DNA of 64,000 nucleotides from assembly GCF_004011695.2 (NCBI RefSeq), contig NC_082411.1, forward strand, positions 1,348,001 through 1,412,000. The letters run 5' to 3'. This DNA is from Ascochyta rabiei (taxonomy: Eukaryota; Ascomycota; Dothideomycetes; Pleosporales; Didymellaceae). Below are positions 46,469-58,529 of this stretch, piece by piece; the first letter of the stretch is position 1, and each line of letters begins with the position of its first letter. The notes under the pieces are model-generated. The model did not search any database. It had not been told where the DNA came from and saw nothing but the letters and a program-made list of their open reading frames with translations. Both the position numbers and the translations under genes were made by a program.

Positions 46469-48331
46469 ACGTACTCCACGGGTGAGCGGATTAAACGGGT
46501 AAGCGGATCACTCTGCTAAGACCACACTAAACCTCCACCTTACCACGCAATGCCTTAACAACAACATTAATCTACGCCCTTAAGAGAAGCTGCAATACAG
46601 CTTGCGCTCTAGGCAATTAAATAAGACGTAATGCTTACTGTGTAACGCGCTGCAGCTATATATAACACGCCTTACAGCACACTACACGCTTAATACACAG
46701 GACGACCTGCACAAGCTAATTGTACGCTAGTTTAACAGATTATAGACCAGACTAAGGAGGACGTAATTACTAAGTACATCCTTAAGCTAGATGCATAAGG
46801 ATTTGCCCTTTAGCTGGCTGCTGTAGCTAATTTAGCTAATTCTTTGCGTGCTAAGTGCAATATAGGCCATGTTAGCATAAACTAGCCTAACACGTTTATT
46901 AAGCGCCGCCCTAACCTTAAAGTAAGGTTTAATTGCAATTATGACTACAAGAGAGCCCTCTGTAAGGATCTAGAGATTATTAGGGGCTGGTTTAGGCTTG
47001 TAGCAAATGTTAAAGCTAAGTATAGCATCTAGGACAATAATACGTACAACTTTAATAAGACAGGCTTTATAATAGGCTAGATATTAACAGGAGTAGTTAT
47101 TACAGGCTTAGAGCGTTAAGGACGGCTAAAGGCAGTGTAGTAGGGTAATTAAGAGTGGACAATGGTTATACAGGGCATTAATAGTACAGGGTAGGCTATT
47201 CTACCCTTTATTATCTTTAAAGGCTGCAACTACCTCTCTGCCTAGTACAAAGAGGACAATCTGCCCCATAACTAGGTTATTAGAGTCTCTAAGAACAGAT
47301 GGACTACTAACAAGCTTGGTCTAGACTGGTTAAAGCACTTTAATGCCTATACAAAGACGCGCACCTAAGAAGTACACTAGCTGCTCCTTATTAACAGCTA
47401 CAAGAGCTATAACTCCCTTAACTTCTAACAATACTGTAAGGAAGTAAAGATTGTTACACTGTATATGCCTCTACACTTATCTTACCTCTTATAACTACTA
47501 GATGTAGGTTGTTTTACCCCTCTAAAGAAGGCATATAGGCGCTAAGCTAAGAATCTTATGCATAACTATATTACTTATATTACTAAAACTAAGTTTCTAC
47601 TATGCTTTATAGACGCCTATAAGGAGACATTTACTTCTAGCAATATCTAAGGAGGCTTCTAAGGCGCTGGAATAGTCCCCCTTAACCTAGAACGGGTTAT
47701 AATAGGTCTTAATGTCTGCCTACGTACCCTACCGCTACCTACTGTAGAAGATAAGCCCTAGCAGTCCTAAACCCTAAGCACTACCCTGCAATTAGGGTCG
47801 CAATTAACGCTGGTTTAAGAGAGGATTTAAAGGCATGCAAGCAGCTTACTAACTTTAATAGTTAAGGCCTTTAAAAAGCTTGCTAAAGGCGCAGCTATAG
47901 TAGCGCATAAGCTAGTGTTAGCTTAAAGGGAGATTACTAGGCTTTAAGCAGCAAATAAGGCTACTACGCGACGTAAATTGCATAAAAGAAAGCAATTACA
48001 GCAGGAGGGAGTCCTAACAGCTAAGGAAGGCCTTCGATTAACTACTCTAACTGAGTTTAGGGCGCGTGGTGATGGTAAGAAGGCAAAGAAGCGAGTGCGC
48101 GCTGAAGGAGGGGAAGTAACCTAAAGACGCTGTACATAGTGCTACAATTTTAGACATAACTTACGTACATGTAAGAAGGCTGTAGAAGATGTTTCTAAAT
48201 AATATTATGTACTGCACTACTGTATATAAGGCTAAAGTGGGCTAATGCGAGCTATAATAGGGTAGAAATTTAGTGTGGTCTTAGCAGAGTAATCCGCTTA
48301 CCCGTTTAATCCGCTTACCTGTGGAGTACGT
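46469..48331 (+). mobile_element. Fot1/pogo-like transposon, family 2, copy 4
   Basis: 1863 bp between TA at 46467-46468 and 48332-48333, in copia 2. Inverted repeats start ACGTACTCCACGGGTGAGCG and end with the matching complement. Confidence 0.85.
46550..48202 (+). pseudogene. Family 2 transposase, copy 4
   Basis: 1653 bases, the same length as its three relatives, with many internal stops. The C-terminal part (about 48035-48115) is less decayed and keeps CGA, TGA and GAG codons lost elsewhere. Inactive. Confidence 0.8.
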
Positions 48332-51191
48332 TAGTATTTAAGTGTGTAATAGTGTTATCCTTATAGAATAACTAGATTTTAGGCTTATTTTAGGGTAGAG
48401 GTAGAAGCTCTACGCTTCTTGTCTATATTACTATCTCTTTAAGAGTGCTGTGCATAAGATTGTCTATTAGGTCCTAAGTCTAGCTACTAAAGACAGTATC
48501 CTTATTAAAGATTACATCTCTTATGCTAATAACTTTTACTAAGGTTAGATCATATATATCTTATATATCTTTAAGGATTAGTATCCTACTAGGTATTCTA
48601 CCTATGCTCTTAGGTCTAGTTACTAGAGTTATAACTTTCCTTAAAGGGTGTTACTTATAAGAGCAAAGGCTTTATATCTATATACTTTTAGATATACCTA
48701 GTTTAGTTTCCTACTTTATATATTTAGGCTAGCTAGTTAAGCTGTATAGGTAAAGAACATATTATAGGGTATTTTCTAGTTATTTAATAACCTTAGTGTT
48801 GAGTTGTGTAGGTACACTACTGCCCTTATAATCTCTAGCTATATTTCCTATAGTAGGTTTGTATCTAATCTTATAGTGCGTGCCTTATCTTTTATTACAC
48901 CCTCTAAGCGTTTAGCACCTCTGTTCTGTGCTTAGGTGTCTAGTGCAGAAGGCTTAAGCCTAATTAATTATACAGCGCACTATCTTAATACTTCTAGTTT
49001 TATTATAGTAATTTTACTATTACACTTAATTACCTTAACCTAGATCTTAAATTATTTTAACAGGAATTATGTAAGAGTGTCTAGGAAGTAGATAATTATC
49101 TTTTCTAGTTAATTATCTTTAAAATAGAAGTCCTAGAGGAAGCTAGATTGCCTGTTAATAGCAAGTAATTAGCTCTTTTTCTTAGTTAAGCTTCCTTCTT
49201 TATATAAGTAGAAGTTAATTACTATGCATTCTCCTAGTCCTTTATTACTTATTTTTAGTATTTAACTAATTTGCCTCTTAGTCTTAGCTTGTCTGTAAGC
49301 ATCACATTAGACTGTAGTAATACCCCTAACTCTTACCCCCTAAGATTGTTAGATAAGGTGTTTAATAGTAGCAGCTCTAGGGTGCCCTATTCGCTTGTGC
49401 TATAGCAGAGCAGTAGTAGTCTTAGGTGTTTAGCTTTATGTTAATTATATTGCAAATACTGTTTATAGCTGTTCCCTAAGTACCTATTATCTATATTGTT
49501 TATCTAAGGATGTAATAGCTGTGTTATCTACTTATCTAAGCTAAGTTAGATCTCTTTTTGTATCCTACTAGATGCCCTGTTAACATAGTTGTTAGAAAGA
49601 GACAAGGTTGTAAAGTATGTCTAGGCACTATGCTACGTTATGTAGTTTAAGAGTAGTTAGTTAGTTTATGTTTAATAGATAGAGATAGACAGTGCTATAT
49701 CCCTATATCTATACCTAGGAGTTTCCTACCTATAGGTAGTTATTTAATGTAGGTAGAGTAAGGTCTTATATCTAGTCCTTGTTGTTTATAATATAGATAG
49801 TTAATCCTAAGTTAAGGATAAAGGAGTTTCTAAGAGGGTAGCTTAGTAGCTCTATATTGTATAATTCTTTAACTAGACTTATATTAATTGTTAATATCTT
49901 CTGTCCCTATAGTTATCCTAGAGGTGCCTCTAGTGTTTAGGATGTTTTAATAGCTAGTGTCTTAGTGCAAGCTTGTTTCGCAGATCTAACCTAATCTTAA
50001 AGGTTAGTATTTTGTTCTATCCTAAATTATACTATCTTAGTAATTCTATTGCATAGGTTAAACTATTCTAGTGCTTTATCTTTATAGACGTAGTAGCAAT
50101 CTTCTAGTCTATAGCGTTGTCTACAAGCAGGGCATTTTACTCCTCTAGCTACTGCTTTATCCCCTCTTAGGGACTGCTTAGATGTAGTTATTTAACTAAA
50201 GTTCCGTTTTTAACAAGGTGTTCCCTAACTCCCCTGTATAGTAGGAGTAGATAATACGTCTTTAACAATATAAGAGGCGTCCCTGTTAGTGTCTAAGGTA
50301 GATTTACTACTAGTAGTAAGAGTTAAGTTGTTCCCTGCAGTAAAGGCGCCCCTTTACTGTCTCTCCTTAGGGTAGTACTTGCTTATATGCTCTTAGAAGC
50401 GTTTTATTATTTCTTTATAAGTTATGTTTTGTTCTTATCTGCTATAGTCCTACAATGTTGTTACCTAAGTTAGCGCTATCTTTATTACTAAATCTAAGAA
50501 GTCTTAGACAGTGTCTTGTATATTGTATATTTTAGTAATACCCTCTATTTTAGTATTAGTTGCAGCATAATTATACTTAAGGAGCTAGGTATCCTAGCTC
50601 CTAGGTTGTCTTATTAGTTTAAGGGCTGCTAGGTATTAGTGGCGTGCGCGTAATTGTTCTTCTTTAGCATTAATACTAACTATGTGTTTAAGGCTAATAA
50701 GCTATATTTAAATTAATTTACCTAGTTAGAAGTAGTTCTTTATAAGGTGAGGTAATACTAAGCTTTAGATAAACATTACTACCTTGTCTAGGTTAGCTTG
50801 TTCCTTGTGGTAGTCTCTATCCGCTATCTTGTAGGATTTAAGGCGGCTCTTCTAATAGTTATTATCTTCCTTCTATGCCTTTAGGCTGTTGGCTGATAGT
50901 TTAGATAGGATTTTAGGAAGCTAAGGGTTTCCTTGTTTATTATTGCTAAGGGCTGGCTTCCTCTTATAGTTAGTGATGTCTAGGGTGTTAGGCACTTATG
51001 GCTTAGTCCTTAGAGGGATAGTCTAATTTAGGTCTATCTTCTCCTATACGTCTAGAGAGGCGCAGTAGGTCTATAGTTAATCTAACTAAGTTATATAGGT
51101 TGTGTAATCTATAAAAATTATTATTAAATTACGTATAGTTAATAGCAATATGTTAAAAGGGTATTTTAGTAGTGTTAGTAAGACTCTTAAT

Positions 51192-51353
51192 TGTTAGATA
51201 ATATGCTTAATGTGCAAAGATAATAATAAAGGTGATTTATTAATAATTATCTGTATTAATGGCTCATTTTATGTGTGTGTGCCGCTAGCCCCTAAGTTAA
51301 CCGAGGTTAACCCTAAAACCCCAACTTGGCTCGGCAAGGTTGGTTATCTAACA
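51192..51353 (-). repeat. Copia 2 5' LTR
   Basis: 162 bp, plus-strand reading TGTTAGATAATATGC to TTATCTAACA; aligns with 44294-44455. It is followed directly by GCTGTAGGAG, an internal gypsy C sequence also seen at 28118. Confidence 0.75.
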
Positions 51354-54300
51354 GCTGTAGGAGTATATTAGTAGGGGAGACTACTAGTACAGAGGTATTT
51401 TAGGCTGCTAGGGGAGCTATTATAGACTCTATAGACAAGCCTCTATTCTATATTCTGTTATTTATTAATAGGGCAATTTAGGCTAACACGCTAGTAGACT
51501 TAGGGTATAAATGCTTTAGTATAGTAAGTAATAACTTTACTATACACTTAGGAGGAGACTTTATTAAGGTGCTGTTACAACGCTTAGTATAATTAGTAGG
51601 TACTAGTAGAAAGTCTGTAATCTCCTATTTAGTCCTTTTTAGGTACAACTTAGACAGGTAGCGCTTGCAGGCTGTAGCCTACATAGTGCTAGGTCTAAGC
51701 TAGGATGTTATTTTAGAGAAACCCTAGCTCTAATAAGAGGGTGTAGTATTAGATGTAGAAAAGGGCACACTAAGGATATAATAGGTAGGGAACCTTATTA
51801 TCTATAAATTCTTACAGTGTACAGCAAACGTTTACGTAGCTCTCCTATTAGTAACTAAGTTTAATAAGACCCTAGCTAATAGGCTCTAGAAGCGCCTGCC
51901 TAGGGACTAGTTTGTCTCTACAAGCCTCTATAACATTACTAAGATCCTCTTAGTTTAATCCCTAGGAGCGCAAGGGACAGCAGAGGAGGTAGACCCTCTT
52001 CCCCCTAAGTTAGTCTAGTTTTAGGACCTATTTAATAAGAGCAAGGCCTCTAGCCTTTCCCTATATAGGGGCTAGATAGATTACTATATATAGTTACAAC
52101 GCGACTAGTCTAGAAAGGAGAAGCCTCTACCCTAGGGCCCTCTATATAACATACTAAGGGACTAGCTACTTAAGCTATTAAAACAGGTGTTAGCACTAAT
52201 AGACAAGGGGTAGATCTACGCCTCCTCTTCTCTAGCAGGGGCCCTAGTCCTGCTAGTTAAAAAGTCCTCTAGCAGGTGGCGTATGTGCGGAGACTATTAC
52301 GCACTTAATAGCATTATAATTACTAACTAGTACCTACTCCCTCTTATTAAGGAGACCTTACGTACACTAGGGGGTGCCTGCTAGTTCTCTAAGGTTAATG
52401 TCTGTTTAGCATTTTACTAGATTTGTGTTGTAGAAGGGGATAAGCACCTTACTACGTTCTGTACCTATTTTAGGCTCTTTAAGTAGCTAGTCTGCCTGTT
52501 TAGCCTAGCTAGAGCACTAGAGTCCTTCTAGCGTTACATTAACAGCGTGCTTTAAGAGATATTAGGCAACTATGCTACTGCGTACCTAGATAATGTCCTA
52601 GTTTATAGTAGCAGGTCTAGGACAGACTACTTAGGGAAGGTTAGCAGAGTCCTTACGCTCCTACGCGTTGTAGGGCTGTATTTAGATCCTAAGAAGTGCG
52701 TATTTATAATAAAGGAAGTATACTACCTAGGATATATTATAAAAGCTAGAAAGGATATTTATTTTAACTCTAAGAATGTTAAGGCTATCTGTAATTAGGA
52801 AGCCCTACAGTTTTTACGCGGGGTCTGTGGTTTCCTAGGGTTTACTAACTTCTACTAGGACTTTATCCTAGCCTTCTCTAATATTGCTGCTCTACTTAAT
52901 TAACTTACAGGGAAGGATACCCTATTTAGGTAGGGGTAGGAGAAGGACGCAGCGTTCTACTAGCTAAAGAACACATTTATAACAGAACTAGTCCTAGCCT
53001 AGTAGGACCCTAAGTAAGAAACACTATTAGAGGTAGACTGCTCTAGTAAGGCGCTAGGCAGCTGCCTTTCTTAATAGCATAGAAAGGTGCTTTGCCTAGT
53101 AGTATACTACTCTACTATACTTATAACAGAATAACAGAACTACACTATCTATAATAAAGAGTTAACTGCTGTTATAAAATGCGTTGGGGTCTAGGCAGCT
53201 AAATTAGGGTCTGTTGCTAGGCTGTTTACCATCCTAACTAACTACAAGAACCTTTAGTACTTTCCTACAGCACGTAGGCTAAGTTAGAGGCAGCACTAAT
53301 AGGTAGAGGAGCTGTTAAAGTTCTGTTTCTACCTTTGCTTCTGCCTAGGACACCTAGCAGCCTAACTAGATGTGCTAAGCTGCTAGAAACAGGACTATAA
53401 TAGGAGGGCAGGGAAGTTCTATAGGATAATAACCCTAGTTTTAGTATTAGTAATTAGTACACTAGGCCCTAGTATACCCCTACTTTTTATTAACACGTAT
53501 ATGTAATTACTATAGGATAAAGGTGTTTAGTAGGACGTAGGGTATATAACACGCCTGTCTACTATCTATAATAGGGCCTACTAGTTCCCTCCTAAGGCTA
53601 AGACTACTTAGTAAATTGCAGATTGCACGCTTAGTGCTTATAGCACACTGCTGTAGCATAGGGTTATATAGGTTCTGCGTTAGAAGCTACTTATAACTAC
53701 AATAATCTAAAAGGCACACAAATCTAACCTAACAGGCTATTTAGGTGCTAATGCCACGTTCTATATTATTAGATATAACTTCTACTAGAAGGGGATGTTA
53801 TAGGATGTTTAGTGTTATATCTGTAACTACTACTGTTTTAGTACGCACGTGTTACAGCGCTAACAGTAGGGCTTACTCTAGCTGCTACCTAGTACTAACT
53901 ATTTTTAGTCCTAGATTTCTATAGACTTTATAGTTAACCTCCTTTAGGCTAATAAGGATACACTGCGCTATCTCTTAGTTATTACAGATTACCTCTCTAA
54001 GTAAATACAGCTTAAGGCAATAACTTCTATAACTACAGAATATTACGCTAAGGTCTTCTGCAATACGTGGTAGTAGTTCTAAGGCTTTCCTAGCTCTATA
54101 ATCTTAGACTGCAGCTTAGACTAGCTAGGACATTTTTAGACAACGCTGTGTAGCCTTATAGGGGTAGACCAGCTACTCTCTACGGCCTACTACCTCTAGA
54201 CAGACAGAGGGATAGAGTGTGCTAACTAGAAGGTGCAGGTAGTCCTACAGGTTATAGTTAACTTTAAACAGAATAACTAGCCTAACTATCTTCTAGCCTG

Positions 54301-55010
54301 TTAACTAGCACTTAACAATTACAACTCTTTAATTACTAGGGTTAGTTCTAACCTACTCCTCTATAGGTATAATGTAGACCTCCTACAGACAACAGTGCTA
54401 CTAACTGTTAGCTAGAACACACTACAGGGACAGGTAGTCTATTTCCTAGACTACCTTAAGTAAGGTACAGAGCTTACCTAGGCAGCTATAGCATAGGTGT
54501 AATAACACACCTAGAACATAACAGACTATAGCTATAGGTCTGTAGAGTAGTACTATATAGGAGATAAGGTGTAGTTTTCCCTCTATAATGTAAAATCTAA
54601 TAGGCTAAGCTAGAAGCTAGACTGGTTACAAGCCTAGTACACAGTAGTTACAGTTCCTACCCCTCTAATAGTTACTCTAGAATTGCTAGGCAACCTCTAT
54701 AAGATAGTGTATATAGACCTACTAGAACGTGTAGCTTCTAGCCTATTACTAACACAGCGCCTACAGGAAAGTAGACTAGGCCTACTAGTTGTTCTAGAAG
54801 AGGACAACCTAACCTTAGCTAAATAGGAGGTAGAGTCTATTCTAAAAGAAAAGAGGGCTTGTAGGTAGAATAAGTTATAGGTTCTAGTAAAATAGAAGGT
54901 ATATATAAAGCTAACGTAGAAACTATAAGAAGTATTATAGGACATAAAGGCCTAGAAGGCCTTTATAGCAATACACATAGCATATAAAAAGTAGATATAG
55001 AAAAGAAGAA
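51354..55010 (+). pseudogene. Gypsy C copy 2 pol: protease to chromodomain
   Basis: Protease-like sequence lies near 51490-51530. Reverse transcriptase shows YLDNVLVYS near 52585-52612. RNase H (LLEVDCSSKALGSCLS) starts near 53027. The integrase core lies at about 53930-54330 (FIVNLLQANKDTLRYLLVIT). The chromodomain (EVESILKEKRACR, then KLQVLVK with Trp and Gln codons turned to stops) lies at about 54830-54950. Point decay only in the parts I compared with copy 1. Confidence 0.75.
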
Positions 55011-57000
55011 ACTTTTATTTTTTATAATAACCCTTATAGGGTTCTATTAGGAGATACTATATAGGGTATAAGGCCTAGCGCAGAAGAGCTTAGGGACCTT
55101 ACAGTAACAGCACACTACTACCTTACTTACATACTACCTAGCAACTAGCAGTAAGCCTTAGGACTTAAAGAAGATGTTGTTATTTATAGATAGGGAACAA
55201 CAAGCAGCAGTAGCTATGTCTAGGGCCTAGTTCTGCGCGTTGCAGCAGTAGTAGTTAACCTTATAGTTGTTATTACTACCCTCTATATCTGCCTTAATAG
55301 TACTGCTATGTGTTAACTATAATATTTCCTTAAAGTTATATTTAGGCGTGCGTAGCTCTATAGAGGAAGGTAAGTAGTAATAGCAGGTAGGCGCGCGCGG
55401 CTCTATAGGGGAGGGAAAGCAGTAATAGCAAGAGGGCATAGGGGACCTTATAAGGGAGGGGGAGCAGCGCTAGCATAGGGGCGTAGGCAACTCTATAGGG
55501 GAGGGAGAGCAGCAACAGTAGAGTAGCAAGCAGAGCTAGCAGATAGACAAGCGGCGCTTATTAGGGGAGTTAGAGCAGTAGTAGTAGGACAAGCAGGATA
55601 ACAGGGCGTACTCTAGGCAGCAGTAGGGCATAGTAAGCAGGCGCTTAACTTAGTTAATAGCGTTCTTTAGATCTAGTTAGCTGTATACCTAATATAGACA
55701 GAAATTCTTATAGTAGTGTAGGCCTAGACTGCCTCTATACAGTTTATGCGCTTAGTCTAGGACTAGAAGGCTAACCCTATAGCAGCTATAAACTACTAGA
55801 GGTAGGTATCTAGTTAGTTACTACTATAACGCCTAGACAACAGCGTAGTAGGCAGAGCAACCTAGGTACTAGGCTTAGCGGGGGAATAGGCAGTGTAAGC
55901 AGAGGTTAACTACTTTACTAGCGTAGGGTTAGCTAGGGCTAGGTTAAGCGCAGCCTTGTACACCTGCTAGTGCTTATAGTAGGCACCTAGTAAAAATTTT
56001 ACGTTAGAAAGGAAAACCTACAGCAGTAATAAGGGGGTAACTTACAGTAGAAAATAGGCTAACGCCCCTAGTTAGCCTTATTACTACCTACACCCTAGGT
56101 GCTAGGCATCTTAATATAGGCGTTACTAGCGCATACTAACACCTTAGCTACTATTAGTTAGGAATAAGGGGCTAGAATAGGAACACGTACGTTAATATAC
56201 TACTTAAAATTACGCTAGGCATAGTAGAGCTTAGTATTTATAGTAAAGAGGTTATTATTATAAATATAAACGCGCTTACACTTAGCGCAGGTATAATAGG
56301 TCTTACTAGCGCCTAGAACGTAGTTAGCTGTAGAAGAAATTAGTAAGTAAGTAGACCTATAACAGATATAGGTACTTATTAGACTAGCTAGTAAGAATAG
56401 TAAGAAGGCAGCAGAGGCGGTATAGGACGGCGCTAGCAGAGATAGGGACTAGGTCCTTATTATCTAAGTTGCTCTTAACTTTATAGTTGCCTATATAACA
56501 GCAGTAAGCTTTCTATATACATAGTTAGGCCCTATAACTAGATTAGAAACTATAGATAAGAAATACTGCAGGTATATTATAGGTAGAGGGGAGGGACTAT
56601 AGCAGACTACAACCGCCCCCTTTAGGGGGACTACTAGCTCCCTAACTAGTGGCCTAATAGCTATAAATAGAGGCAACAATAGACATAGTAGGTAGGGTAA
56701 GAGCACGTATAAAAATTTAGGTAGGTGTGTTATAGGCAGGTTAGGTAGGAGCGTAGAGTGGTACAAGTGTCTAACTTAGGCAGGTACGCTAGGTAAAACA
56801 AAAACAACCTAGGTGCATGCAGGGACCACCCTAGGTAAACTACAGACTAGACAAGCAGCTAACTACTAAGAGCTGGACCCCTGCGCAACCACAACTAGCC
56901 CTAGGGTTCACCTGCTACCAGCATCCCCTAGGCTACGCTAAATATAAAAAAGGACCTAATAAAAGTACATACAGCCTAAGAGGGATAGGGAAAGAAGGTA
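55011..57000 (+). other. Gypsy C post-pol region
   Basis: It starts with a block conserved in copy 1 (CTTATAGGGTTCTATTAGGA near 55032 and 32203). It contains an imperfect minisatellite and further sequence without a recognised domain. A 91-codon minus-strand frame at 56491-56766 is open but hydrophobic and unrecognised. The second half is duplicated at 57614-58374 in copy 1. Confidence 0.55.
55348..55590 (+). repeat. Imperfect minisatellite in gypsy C
   Basis: Units of roughly 45-60 bases recur, each around CTCTATAGGGGAGGGA followed by AGCAG and GCA-rich text. Four or five degenerate units are visible. They are richer in G than the flanks. Confidence 0.5.
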
Positions 57001-57155
57001 TGTTATAGGCTTAGACCTTGTCTAAGCCTTAAGTAAGACAGGATAATCACGTGCCCTATAGACATATTAGAAGGACACCTAACGTGTTACCTCTATAAGA
57101 GATACAATACCATATCAACCCTTATTACATCCTACCCTAAGGCTAGTCTGTAATA
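57001..57155 (+). repeat. Gypsy C copy 2 3' LTR
   Basis: 155 bp, TGTTATAGGC to CTGTAATA; same internal neighbour (GGGAAAGAAGGTA) as the LTR at 58375. The right flank AGTTT belongs to copia 1. Confidence 0.8.
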
Positions 57156-57613
57156 AGTTTAGTATATTAATATATATATCTACTAGTTATAATAAAAGGT
57201 TAACTATAAAATAATTAAAATAGAATATATCCTATCTAATAATATAATTACAGATAGATTTATAAAGTTGTTACTAATTAGTAAATAGGCTAGCTTTCTA
57301 AATTAGTTAGGAATTGTTAGGGCTAGAAGGGTACATTAAGGGATATTCTACTTAAGAAGATGAAAGAGTAAGTAGAGGACCATACGTTAAAGAGTTAATT
57401 AACTAGTTTACGCAGCCTATAATAGGATTGTAAGCTAAGAGGGTGTGTTAAATAAAAGGTATTAGAGAAATAGATTAGGTGATATACCTGCTAAGAAAAT
57501 GTGTAGGGGCCTCTACTAGAACCTAGATAAGACAAAAATCACCCTTACATAGAATAAGAACAGAACATTAACACATTATTATCAACTCATTACTATTACC
57601 ATCTAATCTAACA
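57156..57613 (+). mobile_element. Copia 1 plus-strand 3' end with LTR
   Basis: The end of RNase H is followed by the purine tract (AAGCTAAGAGGG) and a 168-bp LTR at 57446-57613. The orientation and type fit the copia 1 piece that breaks at 44293; about 430 bp of copia sequence between the two is missing. The right flank ATAGT leads into gypsy C copy 1. Confidence 0.7.
57446..57613 (+). repeat. Copia 1 3' LTR (plus)
   Basis: TGTTAAATAAAAGG to CTAATCTAACA, 168 bp; the reverse complement of the LTR at 32471-32638. Confidence 0.75.
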
Positions 57614-58374
57614 ATAGTAAAGAGATTGTTTTTATATATATAAGTGCTCTTACGCTTAGCACAGGTACAGCACGTTTTACTAGCGCTAGAAATGTAGTTA
57701 GCTGTAGAAGGTTAGCAGGTAAGTAGGCCTATAACAGAAGTAGAATATATACAAGACTAACTAGTAAGAATAGTAAGGAGGTAGTATAGGTAGCACAGGA
57801 CAGCGCTAGTAGAGATAGGGAAAAGGTCCTTATTATCTAAAATGCCCTTAACCTTATAGTTGCCTATATAAAAGTAGTAAGCTTTCCGCTTATATAGTTA
57901 GGCCCTATAACTATATTAGAAACTATAGAAAAAAAATACTAGGGGAACATTGTAGGTAGAGGGGAGGGACTGTAGCAGACTACAACCGCCCCCTCTAGGG
58001 GGACTACTAGCTCCTTAGCTAGTGGCCTAGTAGCTATAACTAGAAGTAATAACAGATATAGTAGGTTAAGCGTAGGTATAATATAAAAAAATAGGGTAGG
58101 TGTAATATAGGTAGGTTAGGTAGGAGTATAGAGTGGTATAGTAGCTAACTTAGACAGATGCGCTAAGTAAAATAAAAACAACCTAGGTGTGTGCAGGGAC
58201 CACCTTAGGTAAACTACAGACTAGACTAGTAGCTAACCTACTAAGAGGCGGACCCTTACGCAACTATAACTAGCTCTAGGGTTTACCTGCTACTAGTGTC
58301 CCTCTAGTCTACGCAAAACGTAGAAAGGACCTAGCAAAATATATTTAGCTAGAGAGAGATAGGGAAAGGAGGTA
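57614..58374 (+). other. Gypsy C copy 1, 3' end of post-pol region
   Basis: It aligns with 56240-57000 of copy 2 (shared block ACTACAACCGCCCCCT near 57978 and 56608). It leads into the 3' LTR of the outer gypsy C. No domain recognised. Confidence 0.7.
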
Positions 58375-58529
58375 TGTTATAGGCTTAGACAAGGTCTAAG
58401 CCTTAAGCAAGACAGGGCGGTCACATGCCCTACAGACATATTAGAAGGACACGCAACGTGTTACCTCCTTAAGAGATACAATACCATATTGACCCTTATT
58501 GCATCCCACCCTAAGGCTAGTCCTTAACA
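58375..58529 (+). repeat. Gypsy C 3' LTR (outer copy)
   Basis: 155 bp, TGTTATAGGC to CCTTAACA, followed by CCTTT, the same five bases as before the LTR at 24835. This proves the two LTRs bound one insertion. Confidence 0.8.

Larger units (their letters stand above)
44456..51191 (-). pseudogene. Copia 2 gag-pol, RIP-decayed
   Basis: On the minus strand: a Gag zinc knuckle (KCPACRQRYRLEDCYYVYKD) near 50095-50160, an integrase region at about 49000-49800, reverse transcriptase with VTIFFYVDNIIIA near 45510-45555, where the family has YVDD, and RNase H at about 44580-45300. The copia order (integrase before reverse transcriptase) is clear. A Fot1-like element splits it at 46469-48331. Stops of the TAG and TAA type prevent expression. 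Confidence 0.75.
44294..51353 (-). mobile_element. Copia 2 retrotransposon with two LTRs (with Fot1 insertion)
   Basis: 162-bp LTRs lie at 44294-44455 and 51192-51353. On the minus strand the interior runs from Gag to RNase H. Without the transposon it is about 5.2 kb, a normal copia length. The flanks disagree: AATGT and copia 1 on the left, GCTGT and gypsy C on the right. So it is not a simple insertion but probably a hybrid of two copies. Confidence 0.75.
51354..57155 (+). mobile_element. Gypsy C copy 2, from protease to 3' LTR
   Basis: It is collinear with copy 1 from about 28118 onwards but lacks the two solo LTRs, and so gives the empty sites for both. The 5' LTR and Gag are missing. 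The 3' LTR (57001-57155) is followed by copia 1 sequence. A region of about 2 kb lies between the chromodomain and the 3' LTR. Confidence 0.8.
24835..58529 (+). mobile_element. Gypsy C LTR retrotransposon, hugely expanded by nesting
   Basis: 155-bp LTRs at 24835-24988 and 58375-58529 share the flanking duplication CCTTT (24830-24834 and 58530-58534). Both flanks are consecutive parts of one LINE, so they bound a single insertion. Its own sequence is visible at 24989-25209, 27073-32470 and 57614-58374. The rest is other elements inserted into it. About 950 bp of its own 3' region, compared with the second copy at about 55290-56240, is missing between 32470 and 57614. Confidence 0.75.
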
